A DNA stretch of 64,000 nucleotides from Hydnum rufescens UP504. Lineage: Eukaryota; Basidiomycota; Agaricomycetes; Cantharellales; Hydnaceae. Position numbers and translations under genes: made by a program. The notes beneath the pieces are model-generated. The model did no database searches. It saw only the letters and a program-made list of their open reading frames with translations, and was not told where the DNA came from. Location of the stretch: positions 1 to 64,000 of the forward strand of contig MU129118.1 in assembly GCA_014904985.1 (NCBI GenBank), in the 5' to 3' direction. Positions 32,828 through 44,069 of this stretch are shown piece after piece. Position 1 is the stretch's first letter. The number at the start of each line of letters is the position of its first letter.

Positions 32828-35800
32828 TCACGCTACGGCAGGCATGACCACGTGTTCGATCTGCCAACGTTCTGATTTTTCGACCTCTCCATCCTCTTTG
32901 GGGTCAGACTCGGGTGCGTCATTCGGCGAAGGACTGTCAGGAACTACGGGGCCCGGGGAGTGGAAGAATGCAAGTTCCCGAAGAAAAGACTCGAAACATT
33001 CCTTCTCTGACGTCCAGTTTACCTGCTCGGATAGAAAAAGTAAATCCAGGGCGATCGTAAGGAACGGGAAGACAAGCACTCCTAACGCACCTGTGGTCCG
33101 AGACGCATCAGGAACAGAGGGAGTCGATCGAGATTGGGAGTGTAATTCTTGAGTAACATTGGAAGGCTCTCGACTTTCCCGCTCTGGCTTATAACAAGCG
33201 AAAAGTATTCTTCGAGCATCTCACGTTGATCTATCAGGAGAGAGACAATGCTCTACACTCATAAACAAGTTTCAGGGCACCACCAAGAGACCGATTTCCA
33301 ATAGTCTTACCTGAGTGACAGTCTCTGGCTCTAAACCACATTCCTGTAGACCATGTTCACACGCAATGGCGAGCCGAATGAGAGCCTCGAGATCTGGAGG
33401 CGGGTCCAGGTGAAGCTTTCCGAGATCTCCAAATTGACGAAGGCCAATTTGATAGAATAATTCTTCTCTGAGCATACAAATCAGAAAGACTTTAAAAATG
33501 GCGGCGAGGAGTCCACGAAGCTTACGAAAGGACGGCGTGATTGACGATGAATAGTTTGGTCGAGTGCTGAATGAGGCTGATGGACCGATTTAGATCCACA
33601 ATTCCGACAAATGTGAAGTCTTTCAGGATCTCAGACAAACCTATGCTCGAGGAAAAACGTGCATTAGAATACGAAGGAGGTGAAATGGATTGTATGATCA
33701 TGGACGCCAGAGGAACGCGTACCCTTGTGCTTACTCTTCGCCACGTTAGCCCGCAAATCGATCACGCTCTGCAAAAAGCACTCCGACTCCTTGATACGTC
33801 TATGGTTCGCTTCGCGCGCCTTCATCGGGCCTTTTGTTTCGCTAGAGGAATGATTAGGCGAAGGTCGCTCCTCAGAGACCAATGTATTTGATGGATGCGT
33901 TGCCGGGAACATTGATTCTAGGGTTCTATCGTGTTGCGTCGCGCCACGCACTTTGTGTTGCGGATACGCTTTGGACTGAGGGGTGGACGCTGAGGACGTT
34001 CTAGACTTCGAGGGGCCGGCTGTAAAATGCGAGACGTGAAAATTCTAGACCGTATACTCTCTTTCAAGGAACGTGAGGTTACCCTGGTCATCATCTCGAA
34101 TTTTGGGACCTCTGTCACGCAGTTGCTGCGATGCAGTCGTCGATTTGGGCAGCTCACCAGTCAAGAGCGTCTACAATCCAGATTCATCAGGGGAGCGGGA
34201 GGGTTGAATACGTCGGGTAAATGTGCACCTGGTATTCAAATGTTCTCGATTGACTTTGTCCAGCAAGTGCATTTTGGATTTTATCCGTGACAGCCTCCGT
34301 GATCTGATCCTCCTTCAAGAAATGCACCTGTTTTCATAATCAGGGACGTGTTTCCAACAGTCATACTATCAGCCGGTGCACCCATTGGAAAAAAAGATGC
34401 ATGGAATGGTCAAAAATTGAAATGAACAGCTCACTTCGCGCTTCGTGGGGTGCACGTTTACGTCAACGCCCGCCGGATCGATGTCCAAGCTGTAACCAGG
34501 ACAGCACAAGAATGAACGAGATCAGTCAAACTACGTGGGGGCCCAATAGCTTGCAGGACAACGCACCTGAGATACACAAAAGGGAACGTTCCCTTCGGTA
34601 ATATGCCGCAGTATACAGCTTCCACGGCTCGCTTGAGTCGGGAGGACTCCACAGAACGATCTAGGAATGGGGAATCAACATGATAATCACTAAAGGGCAC
34701 AGTATCCGAAAAAAAGAATAGAAACTTTGGGACGTACGATTGATGAATAATAGGAAGACCATCTTCTTCATGTGGTAGTTCGCATTAGTGATATACGCCT
34801 CCGCCTCCCATTCGGTTTCGGGATCGACGATGTCCCCGTCATCACTGCTCTCTTCATCATTATTTTCATCTATGTCCATGGCATTTTCGTCCTTATCGCT
34901 AGCACCCCCGATGACATCGTCTTTTCCAGAAACTTGTCTTCGCTGTCTACTTCGTACAGTGGCCCTTGTCTTCTTGGAAGAAGAGGCAATGACACGAACT
35001 AGATCTCTTGCAATAGAAGGACCATATAATAGCTTTATGAGACCTGACGTGCCGAGATTGCTATTCGATATTGAGGATGGGGTGGAGATGTCTGGCGTAG
35101 AGAGGCCAGCCTGGGGCGGTAGTATTTAGGGATATGTAAAGTAGAAAGAGAGGGTGAGAACGAGTCGTCAGCTTCCGCGATCGTAGTATCAGGATATTGA
35201 GAAATGCGATTGGCGAAAATACAGACATGCAACTTTGGATGCCAGAAATTAGAGACCACGGCCACCACGTACCTTTTTGCAGGTGAAACTAACGTGAGGA
35301 TTATGTACTGCATAACGCGTAACAACATCCAATATACGAGCGTATTCGTCAGAAGGCGAGCGAAGGGCGGAGAGTCGTGTAGGAGTATTGTAGAATAAAT
35401 CCTCTACCTAGGGATTGGTTGGATCAATGAAGGGAAAATATGACATGTGTATGGCATAATGCGGGTTATAGTGATAGGGGGATCGGAACAAGTCCACATT
35501 GGTTAGAAGTCCACGTACAGTAATTATAGTCCCTTCGTTTCCAGCACACGGCTTGGGATCGACTACATCGTTATTCCCAGCGTTGGAACCAATAGGTCTC
35601 CCGCCCTCGTATGCCATTTTCCATGCGCACCCTTCATTCGCGCCTTGATCTTGATCATCTTTATCGCCCCCATTCGGCACGTCTGGCCTTCGTAATGACA
35701 CTGAGATGCGCGACGTAGGAGATGGATGCTAATGCCTCCCCTCGAAAGCCATATGTTGAGAGTCGCGAGAGGTCAGAGAACTTTGAGAGTTTGGAAGTTG

Positions 35801-36208
35801 TATGTCGGTTGCATAGGATTGGAAGATCCGATTTCTACGTAGAAGAGAGGAGATATGTTAGTCTCACGCTTGTACAAATCAAAGTTGCGAGGGTTCGAGT
35901 CAAGAAAGCCACATGACGAGAAGACTGTGGTACAAACGCGTATTCCACATCCGTCATCCTGAATTTGGAGAAGCTTGAGGCCTCCTTCCTTGACTGTGAC
36001 GCGTATGTGCCTTGAGTGTGCATCGAGGCTATTCTCTAACAGCTCCTTGAGTGCTGAGGAGGGTCTGTGGATGATCTTGGGGAGCGAGGAATCAGCATAC
36101 GGCAAGGACGAAATGGAGTGGGAGCCAGTTGTACCTCGCCTGCTGCGAATCCTGTTCACAAGAGCCTCGTCTAGGCGTATTATAGGGCGAGGGAACGAGT
36201 GCCTTCAT
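32828..36208 (-). CDS. MLH1: DNA mismatch repair protein MLH1
   Basis: MLH1 is the common MutL subunit that pairs with Pms1, Mlh2 or Mlh3 in mismatch repair and meiosis. Seen in order: LDEALVNRI and, split by a 1-base break, [57 protein letters not shown] (GHKL ATPase motifs); [77 protein letters not shown]; and [10 protein letters not shown]. The C-terminal dimerisation domain has RTLESMFPA before it, then [43 protein letters not shown] and ERWQIEHVV. There are at least eight introns. The expected frame is broken by extra bases near 36,184, 36,147 and about 35,680. The likely start is 36,208 (MKALVPSP). It diverges from the coiled-coil gene at 36,335. Confidence 0.93.
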
Positions 36209-36334
36209 CCGTCTCCGGGTCTTGCGCTGCATTTGGCATCCTCGCTCTCGGCGAGTTCCGCCAGCAAAGTTTGCATCCGGTCAAAATGTACGTGACGTCA
36301 TGGCCCCACCTCCATAAATAGTATTTCAGATCAC
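36209..36334. promoter_or_regulatory. Short divergent promoter, MLH1 / coiled-coil gene
   Basis: Only 126 bp separate the two likely start codons, so the genes must share promoter DNA. A TGACGTCA-like sequence (GTGACGTCA, about 36,291-36,299) lies in it and resembles a CRE/bZIP site. Confidence 0.5.
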
Positions 36335-37327
36335 ATGGCGAACATGCTTGAAGAACGACCTGAACTCCCTCCCCGTCAAGAAACAGGGAATTCCGCATAT
36401 TTCTCAGTGTTTGAAACGCCTATGTCTTCTCCAGACCGTACTAGCTCTAAGGAGCCCATCGCCCACCACGACGGAGGCCACAAGGACCTGACTGCCGTGC
36501 AAGATGCCAAGCCTGTCGAAACCGTGTCAGGTGTTCTTCACCACGCCTCAGGGACATTCTCAGATGGTGCAGCTACGTCGGTGAGGCCTTTTCCGCCGGA
36601 ACTAGCTTAGCTTGGCACTCACCCCCTTGTGGAAACCAGAGGATACAGCCCATAAATGGTGCCACCATCCCGGAGACCCTGGATGAGCGGCATGGGGCGG
36701 CAGATGGCCAACTATCCCCAAATGCGAAGCTAAAGATCTTAGAGGGAAGAAAGTGGGCCTCACGTGTCCTCGTCTTTGGTCGCATTCTCACCATCACCCC
36801 ATACAGCCAAGAATTCCAAACATATGAGCAAGATACTCAAGGGCGAGGGGAAATCTCAGACCTTGGTTCTCAATACTGCTATAAAGGACCTCGAACATCT
36901 CCAGTCTATCCAGAAACAGATTGCGAAGGTATTTCCTTCTGTCCGCACTTCACTTAATACGCGATTCTAACATTAATCTCTCCTTAGGACGAATCGCACG
37001 CCCTTAAAACACATACGAAGGCCGTGAAAGCCGAGCAGCTCGCGTCCCAGGCCCTTCACAAGGCTAAAACTGCTCTTGCGCATGCCACCACCTGAGCTCG
37101 AGTCCGCAACTCAAAACCTGGAGAGTACTAGAGAGCGCGCCAGATTGCATACAGAGGCTCTCAAAGTTAAGACTCTGGAAGTTGAGCAGGCCACGAGGCA
37201 GAAGGCCGTTGACGATGTGGGCTCATATATGTATGTGCTACCGCTCTAATTCCGACCTGATTTTCTTTGGTCCCCTAGCGTGAAAGAGCAGTAAAACTTG
37301 CAGAGATCAAAGAGACTGGAAATTAGG
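36335..37327 (+). CDS. Hypothetical coiled-coil protein
   Basis: The start MANMLEERPELPP opens a disordered acidic N-terminus. Introns near 36,583-36,641, 36,751-36,812 and 36,931-36,988 join SDGAATS to RIQPINGATIPETLDER, then ILEGRK to AKNSKHMSKILKGEGKSQ. The C-terminal half is a heptad-rich coiled coil: AIKDLEHLQSIQKQIAK, ESHALKTHTKAVKAEQLASQ, LESATQNLESTRERARLH and TLEVEQATRQKAVDDV. One extra T near 37,093 turns the expected ACC-GAG into an in-frame TGA and breaks the frame. Without it the coil continues to about 37,327 (KERAVKLAEIKETGN). I do not recognise a named family. Confidence 0.65.
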
Positions 37328-37916
37328 CCCTCTCCTGACTGCCTGTGCCCTACATGACAACCTCGATGACGCTCCTGAATCCACCCGACGCTATGACCGT
37401 TTCATACAACTTTCCCCCCCTCCCCCCGTTTTTTTATCTCTAACCCTCACCTGTCTTTCACGATACCCCCACTATGTTGTATATGGGTTATTCCTCGTGC
37501 GGTGTGCCTGTGCGATGTGACTATGTGTAGCATGCCTTTGGCATCGATCAACCAGACAATGATTCCCCGTGTTCCTGAAACTTCACATCTTCTCTCTTTC
37601 GAATGTTCATGTTGTGTTCCTCTTCCCCAAGTCCTCAAGCTCTACGTATATTCTTCCTGCCCTCGCGTTCAATTTCCATGACATCCTCTTCGACCTTGTA
37701 TGTATGCGTTTTTAGCCTTCCTTTGCAATATTTTCTCTTCAACAGTCATGTTGAACTGACAGACGCTGCCAACAATGATTTCCCCGCCACTGCGACGTCG
37801 TGGTCGCCAAGCCGTTGCACCGCTGTTCAATGTTGGCCAGAGCGATAGGGACTAGAAAAAAACTTGCGCACCAAAGGCTAATGGCGAAGGGGAGCAGCTG
37901 TTGTTACAAGTTACTA
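37328..37916. other. Convergent intergenic region
   Basis: A pyrimidine-rich 3' flank follows the coiled-coil gene, with a C/T tract at about 37,409-37,436. No gene or RNA is seen. It should hold the facing 3' UTRs of the coiled-coil gene and Mdm35. Confidence 0.5.
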
Positions 37917-38393
37917 TTATGGTATACAACGCAACATGGAATTGCTTCGCCGACTCCACTTGAACGCAGCATACATGACAAACAGCATGGAGAGAGTACA
38001 ATTCGCAAGACGTGGACGATCACGACTTGCTCTCCTGTTCTTCCCGGGAGGGGGCGGCGGGTCCTTTAAAGGATTGTCTTCCCGGGCCTCTTTCAAGAGC
38101 TGATCCAGATTCTTGTTTGTCACCGCTTTCTAAGGCAAGCGACATGAGCAACGGCGTACAGTAAGTCGGATGGAGAGACCTACTTGAACACACTCCCGAT
38201 AAGTCTTCCATACCTGACCACACTTCCGGTCATATTCCTCCGCCTTGTCTTTATTGCGCTGCTGCACGGCAGCCGCGCTCAACGGGGCACCAGAAGGGGT
38301 GATAGGCTCTAGATAGCCTTCAAACCACGAGTTGAAGCATGCATCGTATTTAAGCTTAAGAGGTGTGCATTCCGAAGACAGCGAGCTGGCCAT
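37917..38393 (-). CDS. MDM35: Mdm35/TRIAP1-type intermembrane-space protein
   Basis: Mdm35 is a small twin CX9C protein that binds Ups1-family lipid-transfer proteins in the mitochondrial intermembrane space. Exon 1 (38,393-38,184, 70 codons) reads SSECTPLKLKYDACFNSWFE and RKCGQVWKTYRECVQ. C9/C19 and C58/C68 form exact CX9C pairs. A 54-nt intron (38,130-38,183) leads to exon 2, KAVTNKNLDQLLKEAREDNP, the conserved C-terminal helix. Family members usually stop just after this helix (about 80-90 residues). Here the frame runs on through a Pro/Lys/Arg-rich tail to 140 residues, so the tail is either lineage-specific or a frame error. The divergent partner starts at 38,809. Confidence 0.9.
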
Positions 38394-38808
38394 ACTCCCG
38401 CAGTTTTGGATCGCCGCGACTACTGAGACGCGCGTAAACGGAGAAGACTTTCCCCCCACGAGCCGGGATATTCCGCAAATCGCCCATTGACAGTTTATTT
38501 TCCCGTCCTTGTTGGCGCTTTCTATGGGACGGCCGCATAGATAAGCACTGTCATCGAGAGGTCAGGCGCGGGGCGACAGGAGCACTTCTGTTCTGGCGGG
38601 AGATGAGTTTGAAGAGTTTCGTCAATTGGAGAATTTCTGGGCGTTGGATGTTGACGCGCTACGTTTTCCACTCTGGGATTCCGAGGGCGGGATCGATGTG
38701 GAGATGGACATGGGGGGCGGTTGCGCCGCGTCAGGGTCGATACGGTTAGCATTGCTGGTTGTTCAAGTCAATCTTTTTCTTATGTAAGACTGTCCAGGGC
38801 CAGCCCGA
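38394..38808. promoter_or_regulatory. Divergent intergenic region, MDM35 / nucleotidyltransferase
   Basis: The 415 bp between divergent starts hold both promoters. No gene is supported here. Confidence 0.45.
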
Positions 38809-39867
38809 ATGTCCAGCTTCTTGAGTGACAACCAGGTGAGCTTCACTAGCGTTTTTATGGCTTTCGCCGCACTGCTTTAATCACCATTTAGGGCAGCGAT
38901 GGGGGATCCAAACTCCAGGTATTCGAGAACGCCATTACGCGACTGAAAGCAAAAGATTCTACTGTTGAGATCGTTTACCCTTCTCACAATTGGCCGTCTT
39001 CCCTGGTGTCCCTTGACTATGCCGGGACATCCTCTGTGGCTGTTTTAGACTCCTCATTCAACCCTCCCACCAGTGCACATCTTGCGCTGGCTTTGGCTGC
39101 TGTTTCTGAGAGCGTCCCACCTTCATTGGCCCCCAATGCTATTCTTCTACTCCTGTCGGTTCGCAACGCCGACAAACAACTCAAACCTGGCGATGCATCC
39201 CACGTGCAGCGTCTTCAGATGATGACACTCCTTGCTCAGGAAATCGAACGTGTACTCTCCGCTCAGAGGAACGACAGCGGCCAGATAACAACGTTGTCGC
39301 GGGAACATGCTCCCCAGCCAAGCGTGGCCGTTGCGGCTATTGACGAACCGACATTTGTGGGAAAATCCTCACTCTTGATGGATTACTTCTCCAGGAGCCT
39401 CGTCGAGGCCGCTTCGCTCCCACCAGCGGCAGTTTCCTCGATTGACTTTCATTCTCGGATGGGACACCATCATCCGGTTCTTCGATCCCAAGTACTACGG
39501 CTCCCCTTCCGCAATGTCCGTGGCTCTCCACACATTCTTCGAAAAGGAACGATCTACGATATTGTGTGCGCGAAGACCTGACGCTGCCGCTGCGAACACA
39601 GGCGCGGAGGCGCGGGAAGAAGATGTGGAACAGTCCTTTTTTGCGTCGGACCTCGTTCGACCTTATGTCGAATCAAATCCTGGTGCGGTACGGATGATCG
39701 ATATTGGCGTGGCAGAAGTGACAGTGAGCTCGACGCGTGTTCGGAAGGGTGTTGCTGCTGGGAACAGCTATGAAAGTGGAGGTTGGGAAGGAATGACAAT
39801 TGCAAGCGTGGCCGAGTTCATCACGACACAACAACTTTACACTGCCTCTGACGTGAAAGTGGCTTAG
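38809..39867 (+). CDS. Pof1/NMNAT-like nucleotidyltransferase
   Basis: Exon 1 (38,809-38,835) encodes MSSFLSDNQ. Intron 38,836-38,891 is followed by one long exon. The core resembles nicotinamide-mononucleotide adenylyltransferase-type enzymes: VAVLDSSFNPPTSAHLALA carries the nucleotide-binding S-F-N-P-P-T-x-A-H variant of the (H/T)xGH motif. LTFILGWDTIIRFFDPKYY follows, and VSSTRVRKGVAAG matches the ISSTxxR phosphate-binding motif near the C-terminus. The order and length (about 340 residues) fit the fungal Pof1-like group more than classic Nma1. Substrate is not provable here. One extra base (about 39,441, before LTFILG) breaks the frame. A Met-rich internal start at 39,006 is not needed. 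Confidence 0.8.
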
Positions 39868-40317
39868 CCCCCGGCCTATATCCGTACTCGAGGACATTTT
39901 TATGTAAACGTATTGTACCGACACAACTGCAGATATGTTTGCCTCCTCGAGAAACCGAATGCCAACACTGCACCAGTTTGTGGCATTGGCGACACATGTA
40001 CAGTGGACTAATCGAGTCATTGTGGCTGAGATATCGGAGAGCCAAGGCGCCGGGACAAATGTCACCGGTGCTTGCCGCGCCGCCCTCCTGTAACAATAAA
40101 CTTTGGACGGCTGTCGTGGACCCATCGGAAATCCACCATGGTGTGGTGCACACGGTGGGCATGCATCGTTGTTCGGGGCACAGGATGAGTTGCTGACAAG
40201 CATTGGATGCAGGGCCATAGTCATACCACTCATTTCCATCGGTGCTGCCTTCAATCTCTATATTCTGTTCTCTATCCTTCATCTCTGGATCGGCCTCCAA
40301 CGAGATGCTGAGAGTGA
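39868..40317. other. Intergenic, no gene seen
   Basis: This is 450 bp between two plus-strand genes. Short frames on both strands lack motifs. It is likely the 3' UTR of the nucleotidyltransferase and the promoter of the membrane protein. Confidence 0.5.
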
Positions 40318-41221
40318 ATGGGAGGGTGGCGGTCACAACTTGATAAGGACATTTGTGCGTACTTGGACACTTTCCCGCGCCTTACAACTTGCTCAAAGCG
40401 CCTGCAGGCTGCCACCCTTATAACATATATCCTCCTGTCCTCTACGGCCTCCGCCATAGGCCTCTTCGGAGTGTACAAGGTGCAATAGCCGTCTCTTCTT
40501 CCTTATCCCCCTCGATCTGACTCGATTCTGACAGCGGATACCATCATATATCCGGATCTTCCTCCAATTCGCATTTGCGGACTTCGCTCTCTACGTCGTC
40601 ACCCTTATCGGTGTCGCTTTTGCGTGCTATCACCCAACAAATTGGCGAGACACAGCGTGCGAGCTGTTATCCACGCAACCCGACGTCTTACGGACCCTCG
40701 CGCATGCCGGCCTCGATCTAGAGAATTGCGAACACTGGATCGAAAAGGTCGTCCTATGGGTTCTGATCTCACTAAGTGCTGGCCTCATCTTCAAGGTACG
40801 ACTTGCATTCCCTCCCTCTACAGTACTTGTCCGCATCGTACCTCAACAAGCCTCTCAATTTTCGCAGCTACAATTCCTGGTCGTCATCGCAGTCCACTAC
40901 AGCTCTCTTTCACGAGCGGCAGGCCACTACACCCCCCTGCATTCTCCAATCCGCACGCCGACTCATCGGCCATCGCTCTCCACTTCTACCGCCCTCCGGC
41001 AAGGGCACGGCCAGACCTCACCCCGTGACAGCAAGAGAGGGTCACAAGCATTTTCAGATCTGCCTCCATACAGTGACCGGGACTCTTCTCCAACAAGGGT
41101 ATATTCACCCGGAAGGTCCCCCGTAAGGAGCGCCAACGGTGATATAGATGGGAGGGATGCGTTGATCTCGATGTACGAGATGGACGAGCACAGGGGCGCC
41201 GATGCCAAGCGGAGGGTCTAA
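40318..41221 (+). CDS. Multi-span membrane protein with disordered C-terminal tail
   Basis: Start MGGWRSQLDKDICAYLDTFP at 40,318. Two phase-0 introns, 40,480-40,534 and 40,796-40,867, give one protein of about 258 residues. Hydrophobic segments are ATLITYILLSSTASAIGLFG, IFLQFAFADFALYVVTLIGV and VVLWVLISLSAGLIF, continuing into LQFLVVIAVHY across intron 2. The tail is Ser/Pro-rich (SRAAGHYTPLHSPIRTP) and ends DEHRGADAKRRV. The pattern of three to four spans plus a cytosolic tail resembles basidiomycete tetraspan-like proteins of unknown function. No name is justified. The frame is clean, unlike several neighbours. Confidence 0.7.
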
Positions 41222-41566
41222 ATACGCCTCGTTGACTCGGGTCCCCATTCTCTACTGGCAGGATAAAGCTGTAATACATTGCTCACGCCAGGCAGCGTCT
41301 GCTTGACAATGATCTCCCCCCTTTCCCTGTACTCTTCTATATTGTCTCCATATCTAGCCCGCCAGTTTTAACGATTGTCTCAACATGCATTGTACATTTT
41401 TTCCCTCTCCTTGAGAAGAAATCGTGCCACCGTTCTTCTCCCGAATTACATTGGCTGGGTACTGTCGCACATTAATATTATCAGGAAACGGACGGATCCA
41501 ATTTCCATGCCAATTCCATTACATAATCGCTTCTCAATGAGGGCCGAAATTGAAGGCGGCTGTCTG

Positions 41567-41830
41567 TTAGACTACTGCACATACAGTAAGAGCCAGGCAG
41601 TGGCTTGAGAGAACGCCGCGTGGGAACCGCTGCCCAAATTCCGGTTCCAAAACCCTTGCACCCGCCGCAACATTAGTGATGGGGTTACTGTAAGCCAGCA
41701 ATTCCAAGGTCCGTCGAAAGGGATCCGGTCTGGACGAGCGTCGTCGCGTCGGGGGGCTCTTAGCTCTAGCTCTAGGTAACGCTTTCAGAGCTTCTTCTGA
41801 AACAACCCCCTCCACAACAGTGACCGCCAC
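41567..41830 (-). CDS. Possible small protein, 87 aa
   Basis: MAVTVVEGVVSEEALKALPR is followed by an Arg/Ser-rich stretch and LELLAYSNPITNVAAGARVL. The C-terminal half is hydrophobic. The composition is plausible for a coding exon, but there is no recognised family, and chance cannot be excluded. Confidence 0.25.
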   Translation of the reverse strand: MAVTVVEGVVSEEALKALPRARAKSPPTRRRSSRPDPFRRTLELLAYSNPITNVAAGARVLEPEFGQRFPRGVLSSHCLALTVCAVV

Positions 41831-41921
41831 CAGTTATGTAGTTATGGAGTGGGGGAGAGTGGTGGGGGCATCTCTCTCCCCATACAACTGACAAACATTT
41901 CGACATTTCGAAAGAAGTATC

Positions 41922-41940
41922 GGGGGGGGGGGAGGGGGGG
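41922..41940 (+). other. Poly-G tract, G-quadruplex candidate
   Basis: Eleven consecutive G, one A and seven G. It sits in intergenic DNA with no gene start immediately beside it. The length could be affected by assembly error. Confidence 0.7.
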
Positions 41941-42665
41941 AACTCCTCCAAAAGGCCCTATAATCCATCGTGTTTTGCTTTTATAGGGAGGGGGAGGAAA
42001 GCACGCATGTAATTTTCCTTTTCTGGAGGTGCGGTGGCAGCTGCTCTGGGTCTCTGGCCCGCGCTCATCCAGTTTACTTTACTTGTAGAAAGCCCCTCGA
42101 GTTGTTTTTACAGTTACACCTCCCCCGCCCTTTCCTTGTCTATCGAGTTGGTGCGGTAAGTAAAACTGAGAGAATTTTCCAGACTTGGAATCCCCCTACC
42201 CCCACCCTACTGTTGCATTCCGATGACCTTCACGTCAAATTTTTCCCCCCTCCAAAAGACGTACAATAGGCACTCTTCCTTCCCTCAACCAACCCCGGAC
42301 CCAACCTGGAGCCTTAACCAATCATCCATTCGCAGCGAAAACACGCATCCCTGATTTTTTTGGATTCCCCACTCCTCTCACCCTCAGATCACCCAAACAG
42401 GAAACAAACAAAACAAACAAACAAACAAAAACTCGCCCCTTCGCGAACATACGTCAAGACAAAAAAAAAACCACCGTACCAGCACTTTAAGTATTCCTCC
42501 TTCCCAAATGCGACCAGCCCCCAAGCCATTACCGTAATTGACCACCTCATTCAATGATCACAAAAACAACCTAGCTTGTGTGAATGGCAGCCGATCATGT
42601 CTTTCGCACCCCCTTGGACCAGGATTGGTATCTTTCACTCTATATATGGTCTGTATCTTTGAATA

Positions 42666-42977
42666 ATGTGGGAAGCCCCCTCAGGTCATAAGCCTGTGGC
42701 TACTTCGCCCTGCTCCTTTCAGCCCCGCCGTTGCTACTGTCATTTAAGATATTGCTGCTGGCGCTGCCATGATTGCTACTATGGTTTATTGCTCACCAAG
42801 GCAGCAAGGGACAGACACGGACAACAGGAAAACGAAAGGCTACAATATATTGCCAGGGCACGACAAGTGAATTTGAAAATCCAGATATCTGGGCTATCGG
42901 CAGGAAAAAAAAAGAGTATGGAAGAAATTAAACGTCTTGTGGAACAAAACCAGGCAATGTTCAACAACGATGAATGA
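42666..42977 (+). CDS. Possible small protein, 103 aa
   Basis: The second half (QENERLQYIARARQVNLKI, then KKKSMEEIKRLVEQNQAMF) is helical and well composed. The first half is Cys-rich and looks non-coding, so the true start or an upstream exon is uncertain. No family is recognised. Confidence 0.3.
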   Translation: MWEAPSGHKPVATSPCSFQPRRCYCHLRYCCWRCHDCYYGLLLTKAARDRHGQQENERLQYIARARQVNLKIQISGLSAGKKKSMEEIKRLVEQNQAMFNNDE

Positions 42978-43181
42978 TGTGTTGGGGTGAAAGGTATGGA
43001 CACGATAAGGGAGATGGATAATAAAGGCATCCTTAAATAGCTCAAGTCGAAGAGGCAATTCGGATAGGACAGCGAAGGCCGTGGAACTAGTGCTTCCTTT
43101 ATCGATTGTGTTCATGACTCATTCGGTTGCGGAATCGCACTTCTAGTTTGACCGTCCACCGCAGAACCAATCGCTATTTGG

Positions 43182-44069
43182 TTACGCCAGGACCCCAATA
43201 CCAAGTCCAAGTAAGCCGAGCACGCCGGCAATACTCCATTGTGCGTGCACACTGGTAGCAGAAGACCTGGAGGACGTCGAGCTTGAGGGAGGCGCAGTCG
43301 AGGTTGAGCCGCCCGAGACAGGCTTGCCAGTGCTAAATGAAGTAGAGGGTGAAAAAGAGAAGGGAAAGCCAGGAAATGATTATCAAAATCGTACCTGGCA
43401 CCGTGCTCGGTGGAAGAGCCAGAGCTCGAGGCGACCGAGGACGACGAAGGGATTACACCAGTGGCAGAAACGGTGCTGGCTGTCGGGGTGACAGCTGTGC
43501 ACGAGGAGTTGGTCGAGTTGGCGACAGAAACAGGAGCTAGACGCGTATCGAATTAACATAGATAGCCATATGATTCGAAATTTAAGTGGGGAACTTGCCA
43601 GAGTACTGCAGGTTGCCCACTGAATCACGAATTTCGAAAGTGATGTAGGAGGCTAGGACAAACACCTGGTTACGAGCCAGATCAGAGAAAGATATGAAGA
43701 TGATCACCTGCAGGAAGGTTGCAAAGCCATGCGTACGGCGAGCTCGAGGTGGTGACGATGTCCTCGATAGGTGCTGCGCCTACTTGCCCTCCAGGAATTA
43801 CGTAGAAAAAAGAAGCGGGAAATGTCAGGACGGGGAACCGTGATCTCACAGGTGGAAAAGACTTATCGAAATCAGGAAGGGTGGATGAGTACCCGAGAAA
43901 GTCAGCGAGGAGACCTGGCACTGCGTAACGCCAACGCTGCCTTGCGGTTAGTTGGAATGATCAGAGGGAGACGAGGTGTACTTACGGGGTGTTGATGGAC
44001 GGGTCAACGGTCTGAGCAGTCGACCGAGAGCGCAAAAGCGACAACGGCGGAGAGACCAGCGAATTTCAT
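43182..44069 (-). CDS. Secreted Ser-rich GPI-anchored protein, KRE9/KNH1-like
   Basis: Start MKFAGLSAVVAFALS at 44,069 is a signal peptide. After one extra base near 44,025 the frame continues TAQTVDPSINTP, then VGVTQCQVSSLTFSG. A later exon reads FFYVIPGGQVGAAPIED, the P-G-G-Q motif typical of the KRE9/KNH1-like N-terminal domain, followed by ASYITFEIRDSVGNLQYSG. A Ser/Thr-rich stalk and the tail VHAQWSIAGVLGLLGLGIGV form a standard GPI-attachment signal; the stop is at 43,182. At least three introns split it. Proteins of this type reach the cell surface and cell wall; the yeast namesakes affect beta-1,6-glucan. The function here is inferred from domain resemblance only. Confidence 0.7.

Larger units (their letters stand above)
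41222..43181. other. Long intergenic region with low-complexity tracts
   Basis: About 2 kb without a confidently supported gene. It includes a G-tract (41,922-41,940, eleven G, A, seven G), pyrimidine-rich DNA at 42,100-42,260, and a CAAA-type repeat at about 42,399-42,430. Two short frames are listed separately with low confidence. Confidence 0.5.
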
